From CAXXHQ01 sp963665265 (lineage in GTDB: Bacteria > Planctomycetota > Planctomycetia > Pirellulales > Thermoguttaceae): a stretch of DNA of 64,000 nucleotides. Where the stretch lies: contig CAXXHQ010000001.1 in NCBI GenBank assembly GCA_963665265.2, positions 124,001 to 188,000 of the forward strand. Reading direction: 5' to 3'. The notes under the pieces were generated by a model. That model saw only the letters and a program-made list of their open reading frames with translations, had not been told where the DNA came from and did no database searches. The first letter of the stretch is position 1; each line of letters starts with the position of its first letter. Below are positions 28,801 to 35,993 of the stretch, piece after piece. A program made the position numbers and the translations under genes.

Positions 28801-31334
28801 GTACCGCCTGCGTAGGAGTTCGCGCCGGAAAGAGTGGAGATGTTGTCGCCCAGTTTTGTTACGCTCCCTGAGCCGCTAATAACGCCGCTGAATACGGTCG
28901 AATTTGAACGGTTGAGCGCTAAAACGCCGTTGTCGACGATATTTCCCGCGACGGAGCCGGTTGAGCCGCCGGCGCCTAATTGCAGCGTTCCGGCGCTGAT
29001 TGTGGTTACTCCGGTATAGGTATTGGTTCCCGTAAAAATCAACGTGTTGGCGCCGTTTTTGGTCACGCTTCCCGTTCCGCTAATGACGCCGGCGTAAGTG
29101 ACGGCGTCGGAGCGATCGAAGCGAAGAGAGGCGTTGTTAACGATATTGCCGACGACGGAGCCGACCGTGCCGCCGGCGCCGATCGAGAGCGTTCCGGCGC
29201 TGACCGTCGTTCCTCCAGTGTACGTATTTTCGGCAGTAAGATAAAGCGCGCCGCTTCCGAGCTTCGTCAGGCTTCCGGTTCCGCTAATTACGGAATCCAT
29301 GAAGGAAATATAATCGTGATTGATGACGAGTTGGCCGTTATTCACGATCGGGCCCGACACGCCTCCTCCTCTTCCGCCCGTGCCTAACTGCAAGGTTCCC
29401 GCCGAAATCGTGGTTCCGCCGGAGTAAGAGCTGAAGCCGCTCAAAATCAAGGAGCCTGACGACGTAAGCGAAATGGTTCCGACGCCATCGTTGATCGAGC
29501 CGGCGAACGTTCCGCCGACCGTGACTGACAACGCCGACGAGCCGGAACTGTTCGTAATCACGGAGCTGTAATCGCTCGTGAGAGTTCGGACGGTCAAGTT
29601 ACGATCGTTCAGATTGATCGTTCCTCCGCTGAGCGTGACGTTACCGACGCCGAGCGCCGAATCGCTCCCCAGCGTTACGGTCGCACCGTATATGCCGGTT
29701 CCGCCTGTGTATGTGTTGACGCCGCCCAAGGTCAACGAACCCCACGTCGACAACGCCGTCGTTCCCGCGCCGTCGGCGATGACTCCTTGGAAACTGCCGC
29801 CGTTCGAAATGTTGAGCGTCGAGCTTCCCGCCGAATTGGTGATTTGCGACGAAGAGCTTCCGTTCAAATTATTGAAGAACGCGTCGTGATCGTTCAGATC
29901 CAGAGAGCCGCCGGACATCGTCAAATTGCCGTATCCGAGCGAGACGTCCGTTCCGACCTTGACCGTCCCGCCGCCGATCGTCGTTCCGCCCGTATACTGG
30001 TTTTCATTGTTCAAGGTCAGCGAGCCGCCCCCCGCATAGAGGCTTACTACGCCGCCGTAGCCGTCGGCGATCCGACCGCCGTAACTCCCGCCGTTCCATA
30101 TATAAAGCGTCGCGTCGCCCCAATAGCTGGTGACTAATGCCGAGGAATCTCCGTTAAGCTGTGAAAGGGACAAATCGTGTCCTTGCATGTCGATGATGCC
30201 GCCGTTCATCGTCACGCTGCCGTAACCCAAAACGAAATCGCCGTCTATAGTGACGGTTCCGCCGTCGATCGTGGTGCCGCCCCAGTAGTTGTTGACGCCG
30301 CTCAATAGCAAATTGCCGCTTCCCGAACTTCCTCCGAGAAAGTGCAGCGCCATACTCCCGCCCAAATCGTCGGTAATGATTCCTTGATAATTGCCGTATT
30401 CGTGAACGTTTAACGTCGCCGTCGTCGAGTCGGCGGAATTGCCGATGACCGTCGCCGACGCTCCGCTTAATCCCGTCACGTTCGCGTCGTAACCGTTCAA
30501 GTCGAGGGTGCCGCCGTTCAGCGTCAAAATGCCGTAGCCGAGCGACGAGGATCCGCCCAAGCTCAAGGTTCCCGAGTTAATCGTCGTGCCGCCGGTAAAG
30601 GCGTTCGATCCGCTCAACGTTAAGTAACCGCCGCCGCTCTTGGTCAATTTTCCCGTGCCGCTAAGATTGTTGCTCAGCCTCAGGTCGTCGGAACGATTGA
30701 CGATCAATTGACCGTTGTCGACGATATTGCCGACGATCGAGCCGGTCGTACCGCCCGAGCCTAATTGCAACGCGCCTGCCGCGATAGCCGTCCCTCCCGT
30801 GTAAACGTCGGTCCCCGTCAAGATCAACGTGCCCGATCCGCTCTTCGTCAAGCTTCCCGCGCCGCTGATCGTTGAAGATATCGTAAGGCTTGACGAGACG
30901 ACGTTGACGGTTACGGCGCCGCTTAAAGCCAAATTCGCCGCGATGCTCGATCCGGTGACGCCGGCATCGACGATCACGCCGGAGGTCAAGGTTAGGTTAT
31001 TTCCCGAGATGGAAAAGTTGTTGCTCTTAAATTCGATCGACTTAAAAGAAGTTCCGGCGGTCAGATTGTTCGCCGTGGCCGTGCGAGTCGATCCGCTGAA
31101 TACGAGGTCGTCTCCAGCGACGGGCGCCGATCCGGTGGACCAATTCGCCGCAGTCCCCCAGTTGTTGTTCGCTCCCAAACCCGTCCACGTTAATACGGCT
31201 AATAGCTTACGACGCTCCAACTCCTCGAAACGCAACGTCCGTTTATTATGATTTGGCTTTCTGTCGTCGTTCTTCTTTGCCGAAAAACCAAAACGACTCA
31301 AGGCGCGATTCCATAGATTGCCAGACTTTCGCAT
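25836..31334 (-). CDS. giant LEPR-XLL / PATR-repeat surface protein with C-terminal calpain-type cysteine protease
   Basis: 1,832 residues. There is no classical signal peptide; the basic N-terminus carries a LEPR-XLL-type motif (FEELERRKLLA, residues 36-46), a mark of very large planctomycete surface proteins. Residues about 50-1270 are beta-helix-type passenger repeats (PATR: NTYTGGTTISAGTLQLG and variants, more than a dozen). After a short helical region (about 1290-1400) comes a calpain (peptidase family C2) domain with a complete triad: Cys1431 in QGMLGDCW, His1616 in NHAYAIYGY, Asn1638 in LLKNPWG. Acidic calcium-type loops are present (DNGDGTYTV). A Ser-rich tail follows. A secreted, possibly calcium-dependent protease carried on an adhesin-like stalk is inferred. 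It lies between two IS630 remnants, with its own promoter and terminator. Confidence 0.88.
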   Translation of the reverse strand: MRKSGNLWNRALSRFGFSAKKNDDRKPNHNKRTLRFEELERRKLLAVLTWTGLGANNNWGTAANWSTGSAPVAGDDLVFSGSTRTATANNLTAGTSFKSIEFKSNNFSISGNNLTLTSGVIVDAGVTGSSIAANLALSGAVTVNVVSSSLTISSTISGAGSLTKSGSGTLILTGTDVYTGGTAIAAGALQLGSGGTTGSIVGNIVDNGQLIVNRSDDLRLSNNLSGTGKLTKSGGGYLTLSGSNAFTGGTTINSGTLSLGGSSSLGYGILTLNGGTLDLNGYDANVTGLSGASATVIGNSADSTTATLNVHEYGNYQGIITDDLGGSMALHFLGGSSGSGNLLLSGVNNYWGGTTIDGGTVTIDGDFVLGYGSVTMNGGIIDMQGHDLSLSQLNGDSSALVTSYWGDATLYIWNGGSYGGRIADGYGGVVSLYAGGGSLTLNNENQYTGGTTIGGGTVKVGTDVSLGYGNLTMSGGSLDLNDHDAFFNNLNGSSSSQITNSAGSSTLNISNGGSFQGVIADGAGTTALSTWGSLTLGGVNTYTGGTGIYGATVTLGSDSALGVGNVTLSGGTINLNDRNLTVRTLTSDYSSVITNSSGSSALSVTVGGTFAGSINDGVGTISLTSSGSLILSGFSSYSGGTTISAGTLQLGTGGRGGGVSGPIVNNGQLVINHDYISFMDSVISGTGSLTKLGSGALYLTAENTYTGGTTVSAGTLSIGAGGTVGSVVGNIVNNASLRFDRSDAVTYAGVISGTGSVTKNGANTLIFTGTNTYTGVTTISAGTLQLGAGGSTGSVAGNIVDNGVLALNRSNSTVFSGVISGSGSVTKLGDNISTLSGANSYAGGTTIAAGALYLGNNAGLGIGSVQIDANGTLNLAGYSPTIHGIYGSGRIYNSSTSKTCSLTSVGDGNFSGIIKKSYSAAKAISLVVASGTLTLSGTTTLTGSTTVAASATLQINNNAFSSSIVANGNLVLANSKSLTLSNSISGTGTLRKTGLGEVVLSGTNTFSGSIYLSVGLTTLGSSTALGTGTVTIENDARLDLGGFNNAAQPISTLNLIDGDVVNGTLAASSSFNLQSGAISANLVGTAGLTKSGSGDVTLTGVNTYLGSTTASGGVLYVGSQALPTGTTVSGSGIVVYMQDLYWNGGNGSWTSSYAWHYSNGVLVSWVDGSNAYFSGGGTITVSGSLNAASMIFASGDYSISGGTLAISSYCDFDSGAGSVIVSSAVSGDGLLKKDGEGELKFSGNSTFTGVAWATNGTLNLDFAAMPTTAPSLWLDGDGKIIGAGSIQFYDSYIYDAVHSRFGDEAISRNEILQILSLVVAQDSVISAAELSDLRAIADNAKLLNMLDYVAVLLSDVANGNAANANYQSASLGNLAAGDISTKLTKLTNKWFLGTDRPIDVNGASTYKLVSGSLIVNGASWRDMRQGMLGDCWLVTGFGSLANASQSCIENMFVDNGDGTYTVRFYYESGGVGSGIFSTDYVTVDCYLPAYDGDPAFEGDGCAVYQGWNSDYAKEVPGNPPVYDNNRYDNPNNELWLALAEKAFAQWCETGHAERTAVNAYASLASGPISSVYTAVTGRAVVYGGNVVTALDNGYAVGIGRFQDGLNYAAYNLSPNHAYAIYGYEYDATVGENVYLLKNPWGYAQPFHIPVSLLPSIASAIVSINPSGTTPAAATLSSASKLTYSDGSTSASSASSSSASASSSATSLSSAIPDSYVSAAMSSEQKSVSTIGSTVDLAAYFASLENVAATQRQSDDVTISSFDSAVTFETSPTTFHSAAVDSDLWASAEDFLPSGDFTPIAASERLMLERKTKIKDEAIDSLFAGFEVEFASL

Positions 31335-31820
31335 GATGGATTGCTTTCTCAGAAAGAGGGGAGCGCTAAAGGGGCGTGATTAGACGCCGCGAAGGATTGA
31401 ATAAAAAAGACCGGGATCGGAAGAGGGCCGATCGCGAAGAGTATAAGAAATCGAACGACCGACACGCAACTTCGGATTATATAAATCTAAATGATTACCT
31501 TCAAGAGTCTGTTTACAGGTAATTTAAAGCATTGTCCCTGCGAGTGGCTAGTTTCTCAAGAAGAAGCGTTCGCGTATTTATGTCGATGCATCTTGTGTTT
31601 AATAAAATATCGCTTAGGAATAACGTAACAATGCCTGGCAATTCTTCGCCCGGACGTACGTCGAATAATTATTGTTTCATGCTTAATATCGACAGAAATT
31701 AAGAGACGAGAATATCGAATCGAGCTTTGCCGACGACGAAATCGAATTCGCGTCGCTTTCAAAGCGCTTAAACGCAGTCCGGATCGCGAAGTCATTTTAC
31801 GAAGTCGAGAACCGATTGTA
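31335..31820. other. spacer between the giant gene and IS copy 2
   Basis: 486 bases holding the giant gene's leader and promoter (to 31504), then AT-rich sequence with no recognisable gene up to the IS left end. A minus-strand open frame across 31556-31906 is very basic, overlaps the IS end and is not supported. Confidence 0.5.
31476..31504 (-). promoter_or_regulatory. promoter of the giant calpain-domain gene
   Basis: On the minus strand TTGAAG, a 17-base spacer and TATAAT: a perfect -10 at ideal spacing. The leader to the ATG is about 135 bases. No strong Shine-Dalgarno is seen before the start. Confidence 0.6.
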
Positions 31821-32952
31821 GATCCCAGTTTCATACTGCGCGTTTTTTTGCGATGGCGTAGTTTATCCATTATGCTATGGCGACCTGATTTACGGGAGGT
31901 CGTCATGTACGTTCGCGTTTCGGAGTTGCCGCCTGTACTTCAGCGACAGGCCAAAAGGATCGAGACGCGTTTCTCTTTCAGCGGTTACGAATCATCATTT
32001 TGGCCATCCAGGGCTGGACCCCTCCGGCCGTCGCCAAGGCGGTCGGGCTTTCTCGCCGAGAATGCCAGGAGTGAGTTCATCGCTCAATGAATTGGGCTTC
32101 GACGGTTTGAAAAACGTTCCCGGCGACGGACGAACGTTTCCCCTGACTACGGAGCGGCAAGAGCGAATGCGAGAACGCTTGGACGCCGGCGCGACGGAAG
32201 AGGACGACGTTTGCACGCTTCGCGGAAACGACGTTCGACTCATCCTTCAAAACGAGTTCGGCGTCGTTCGCTCGCGGTCCGCCGTTTACGATTTTCTGCA
32301 TCGCTTGGGCTATTCGCACTTGCGACCGCGTCCGCGTCACCGTAAATCCGATCCGCGAGCCCAAGCGGATTTTCAAAAGCAATTGCCGCAACGGCTTGCG
32401 GAGATCGCCGAGACGCCTCCGAATCGCCGTCTTCGCATGTATTTCGAAGACGAGGCCCGTTTCGGCCAACAAGGAACGACGACCGAGTGTGGACTCGAAA
32501 AGGCTCGCTGCCGACTGCCGTGCGTCAGACGGAATACCAATATCTGCGGATTCTCGGCGCGGTCTACCCCGAGACGGGGCATGGCGAAGGCTTGCTCAGC
32601 CCGCGTTTAAACGCGGGCGGCGTCCAAGCGTTTTTAGACGAGTGTTCCCAAACCGTCGTCGCCGACGAACATGCCGTGATGATCTGCGGAACGGAGCGGG
32701 CTTTCATAACAACGGCAAACTTCGAGCCCGAAAAACGCCACGCTCATCCAAGCGCCGCCGTACAGCCAGGAACTCAACCCAACGGAAAACCTATGGCATT
32801 ACCTAAAAAGCCATTACTGGTCAAACCGGGCCTACGCCGACTACGAGGAGGCGGCCATCGACGCTTGGCGAAAGGCCGCCCTCAACCAGGAATTAATCAA
32901 AACCGCCTGAAACGCTCCATACCTCAAACGCGCTGTTTGAAATTGGGATTGG
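31821..32952 (+). mobile_element. decayed IS630-type element, copy 2
   Basis: About 1,132 bases, normal IS630 length. It has the same terminal repeats and orientation as copy 1 and keeps the 161-base segment (32416-32576) that copy 1 lost. A TA lies before the left end (31819-31820), but the right flank is TT, so the target duplication is not intact. It is less than 150 bases upstream of alaS. Confidence 0.8.
31905..32910 (+). pseudogene. IS630-family transposase, disrupted (copy 2)
   Basis: It starts with the same GGGAGG-ATG as copy 1, but an early one-base loss (around 31959) breaks the helix-turn-helix part. Further along it shares copy 1's TGA (GAGTGA where GAGTGG is expected) and the following one-base deletion. 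The DDE region is present but split by another missing base: RMYFEDEARFGQQGTTT in one frame, VWTRKGSLPTAVRQTEYQYL in the next. Later pieces (ILGAVYPETGHGEGLLSPRLN, then ELNPTENLWHYL) lie in shifting frames. At least four lesions make it inactive. Confidence 0.82.
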
Positions 32953-32964
32953 TTTAAGCTCCGC

Positions 32965-32993
32965 TTTTCACAAATCCGCCCAGGCGTTACAAT
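32965..32993 (+). promoter_or_regulatory. candidate alaS promoter
   Basis: TTTTCA, a 17-base spacer and TACAAT begin just outside the IS right end, about 100 bases before the alaS ATG. The -10 is good and the -35 moderate. Confidence 0.4.
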
Positions 32994-33092
32994 TAAGGGT
33001 TTATTGCGTTCCAACCCTCGGTTTTGAGGGCCAGAAAGAAAATTTAGGCGAACTTTATCCGCCGCAAAACGGTCCGCTTAGCGGGAACACCC

Positions 33093-35717
33093 ATGAAAAC
33101 CAACGAACTGCGCGAAAAATACCTGTCGTTCTTCGAGTCCAAAGGCTGCACGCGCCGCCCCAGCGACGTTCTCGTCCCCCGTTGGGACCCCTCGGTCCTT
33201 TTCACCCCGGCGGGCATGAACCAATTCAAGGACCATTTCCTCGGCCGCTGCAAACTGGAGTTCACTCGTGCGACTACTTGCCAAAAATGCCTTCGCACCG
33301 GCGATATCGACAACGTGGGACGTACCGCCTACCACCACACGTTCTTCGAAATGCTCGGCAATTTCAGTTTCGGCGACTACTTTAAGCGCGACGCGATCCA
33401 TTGGGCATGGGAATTTTTGACCTCCAAAAAGTGGCTTGGCTTAAACCCCGATCGCCTCTCGGCGACGGTCTATCTCGATGACGAAGAAGCGGCCAACATC
33501 TGGTTGAACGAAATCAAGCTCCCCAAGGAACGCCTGCAACGCTGCGACGAAGAAGAAAACTTCTGGCCAGCTAGCGCGCCCAGCCAAGGGCCCGACGGCG
33601 TATGCGGCCCCTGCTCCGAAATTTACTATGACACCGATTCCGGCTCCGTCGAAATCTGGAATCTCGTCTTCACGCAGTTTAACCGCGTTGGAAATCCGCC
33701 CGACAACCTCCGTCCCCTTCCCAGCAAAAACATCGACACAGGCATGGGCCTCGAACGCTGCGCCGCCGTCCTCCAAGGCGTCGATACGAACTACCATATC
33801 GATATTTTGCGACCTTTGGTTGACGCCGCCGGCGAAATCTGCGGGCAAAAATACGATCCGAAAAGCGAGACGGGACGCCGTTTTCGCCGTATCGCCGACC
33901 ATGTCCGCGCCTGCACGTTCGCCATCCACGAAAACGTCATTCCCGGCCCGAACAAAGAGAAATACGTCATCAAACGTCTCCTGCGCCGTGCAGTGCTTGA
34001 CGGCCATCAGATGGGAATGCGAACGCCGTTTCTGCACAAACTCGTCCCCGTCGTCGCCGATTTGATGAAGCAGCCGTATCCCGAATTGAGCGAAACGGTC
34101 GCCAAAGTCTCGAACGTGATCTCCGGCGAGGAAGCGATGTTCCTCGGCACGATCGACGTCGGCCTCGAACGCATCGAAAAACTCTTCGACCAAATGCGGG
34201 CGAATCGTCGCGGCGTCGTCGCCGGCGCCGAAGCCTTCGATATGTACCAAACCTACGGCTTTCCGCCGGAGTTGTTTGAAACGATGGCCGCCGAACGGAA
34301 CTTCACCTTCGACTGGAACGGCTACAACGAAGAGATGCGTAAACACGGCGAGCTTTCCGGCCCGACCGAAAAAATGAAGCTCTTCAAACATGATCCGCTC
34401 GAAACGCTGAAAAAGGCCATGCCGGGCAACGAATTCCTCGGCTACGAAACGACCGAAGTCGCCGACGCGAAATTACTGGCTATCATCGTGAACGACAAAA
34501 GCTGCGACAGCTACGGTGACGTCGATCACGAAAGCCCGATTTCGCTCGTCCTCGATAAAACCCCTTTCTACGGCGAAATGGGCGGCCAAGTCGGCGACAC
34601 CGGCGATATCGTCGGTTCCGACTTCCGTTTCGAGGTAATCGATTCATTAATGGACGGCGGCTTCACGCTCCACGTCGGCCACCTCCGCGAAGGAAAAATT
34701 AACTCCGGCGAAAAAGTCGCCGCGAAAGTCGATCCGAAACGTCGACAAGGAATTCGCCGCGCCCACTCGGCCACCCACTTGCTGCACCACGCGCTTCGTA
34801 AATACCTCGGCGAACACGCCATGCAAGAAGGCTCGAAAGTGGACGACGACATTCTCCGCTTCGACTTCGCCAATCCTTCCGGCGTCAGCCTTGAGGATTT
34901 GGTGAAAATCGAGAACGAAGTGAATGAACGAATTACCGATAACTTGCCGGTCAACTCCGCCTTGATGCCGATCGCGCAAGCCCGCAAGGCGGGAGCGATG
35001 ATGCTCTTCGGCGAAAAGTATCCCGACGTCGTTCGTATGGTCACCATGGGCGACGTGAGCAAGGAGCTTTGCGGCGGAACGCATTTGAACAGCACCGGTC
35101 AAATCGGATTATTCAAAATCGTTGCGGAAGAGAGCGTCGCCTCCGGCACGCGCCGCATCACGGCCCTCACCGGTATGGCCGCCTTGGAGCGAGTCCGCCT
35201 GATGCAGGCGACCTTGAATAAAGTCGCTTCGCTGCTAAAGGTAATTCCCGTTCAAGCCCCCGAACGAGTCGAAGCCTTGCTGAAAGAAAACAAACAACTT
35301 AAAAAGCAGGCCTCGGCGTCCGGACCGAAGGGCGAAACGGCCGACGTCGACAAGTTGCTTAAAAGCGCCGTCGACGTCGACGGCGTCAAGTTCATCGCGG
35401 CCGAAGTGGCCGGCGGTCCGAACGAACTACGACAGGCGATTGATCTGTTGCGTCGTAAAGCGTCCCCCTTGGCCGTCATTCTCGGCAACGCCGATCCCGA
35501 AGCGGGCAAAGTCACGCTCATCGGCGGCGTCACTCGCGATCTCGTCGAAAAGAAGAAATTCGACTCGGTCGCCTGGATCCGCGCCGCTGCGGAACCCATC
35601 GGCGGAAGCGGCGGCGGTCGCCCCGATATGGCTCAGGCCGGCGGAAAACATCCGGACAAATTGGGTGAAGCGTTTGAAATCGCCAAGTCCGAATTGAAAA
35701 AAATCATTGGCGCATAG
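33093..35717 (+). CDS. alaS: alanyl-tRNA synthetase
   Basis: 874 residues, the usual AlaS length. It charges tRNA-Ala and clears mischarged Ser/Gly-tRNA-Ala. The N-terminal class II catalytic core starts MKTNELREKYLSFFESKG and includes the TYHHTFFEMLGNFSFGDYF-type motif 2 region (here AYHHTFFEMLGNFSFGDYF) and the NIDTGMGLER motif 3. The editing domain has the zinc ligands HSATHLLHHAL and CGGTH. The C-terminal C-Ala domain ends with GGSGGGRPDMAQAGG. The gene is intact although it lies close to a decayed IS. It has its own promoter candidate and a strong terminator, so it is probably monocistronic. Confidence 0.98.
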   Translation: MKTNELREKYLSFFESKGCTRRPSDVLVPRWDPSVLFTPAGMNQFKDHFLGRCKLEFTRATTCQKCLRTGDIDNVGRTAYHHTFFEMLGNFSFGDYFKRDAIHWAWEFLTSKKWLGLNPDRLSATVYLDDEEAANIWLNEIKLPKERLQRCDEEENFWPASAPSQGPDGVCGPCSEIYYDTDSGSVEIWNLVFTQFNRVGNPPDNLRPLPSKNIDTGMGLERCAAVLQGVDTNYHIDILRPLVDAAGEICGQKYDPKSETGRRFRRIADHVRACTFAIHENVIPGPNKEKYVIKRLLRRAVLDGHQMGMRTPFLHKLVPVVADLMKQPYPELSETVAKVSNVISGEEAMFLGTIDVGLERIEKLFDQMRANRRGVVAGAEAFDMYQTYGFPPELFETMAAERNFTFDWNGYNEEMRKHGELSGPTEKMKLFKHDPLETLKKAMPGNEFLGYETTEVADAKLLAIIVNDKSCDSYGDVDHESPISLVLDKTPFYGEMGGQVGDTGDIVGSDFRFEVIDSLMDGGFTLHVGHLREGKINSGEKVAAKVDPKRRQGIRRAHSATHLLHHALRKYLGEHAMQEGSKVDDDILRFDFANPSGVSLEDLVKIENEVNERITDNLPVNSALMPIAQARKAGAMMLFGEKYPDVVRMVTMGDVSKELCGGTHLNSTGQIGLFKIVAEESVASGTRRITALTGMAALERVRLMQATLNKVASLLKVIPVQAPERVEALLKENKQLKKQASASGPKGETADVDKLLKSAVDVDGVKFIAAEVAGGPNELRQAIDLLRRKASPLAVILGNADPEAGKVTLIGGVTRDLVEKKKFDSVAWIRAAAEPIGGSGGGRPDMAQAGGKHPDKLGEAFEIAKSELKKIIGA

Positions 35718-35741
35718 GCCTCAAAAGCTTCATTATCCTTT

Positions 35742-35789
35742 AAAGCGAAACGCCTTGCCGGCAAGTTCGGCAAGGCGTTTCGCTTTTTT
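35742..35789 (+). terminator. Rho-independent terminator of alaS
   Basis: A near-perfect 19-bp stem (AAAGCGAAACGCCTTGCCG with CGGCAAGGCGTTTCGCTTT), a 7-base loop and a T-run, 24 bases past the alaS stop. Confidence 0.9.
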
Positions 35790-35993
35790 CGCATAGGCTT
35801 TTCGCCTGAGTTCCCCATGAACGCATACGTCGCGCATCGGGTTCCCGTCGGCCGCGCATTCTCTAATTTCATCGCTATTTTCTTTTTGCAACCTATGTTT
35901 GCGAGAAGCGAAAATAATCGCGTCGTTCTAGCGGACGACTTTGACGTAGCGACTTCTACACTCAATTAGTTTTCAGTAAGGGCGAAAACGACC

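Noticed and set aside
31556..31906. 116-codon minus-strand frame upstream of the giant gene
   Set aside because: Extremely Arg/Lys-rich, overlaps the IS left end and has no start signal; it looks like chance.
35817..35969. A 50-codon open frame (MNAYVAHRVPVG...) between the alaS terminator and the chemoreceptor gene
   Set aside because: It has no Shine-Dalgarno and no recognisable motif, and could be a leader region of the chemoreceptor; too weak to list as a gene.
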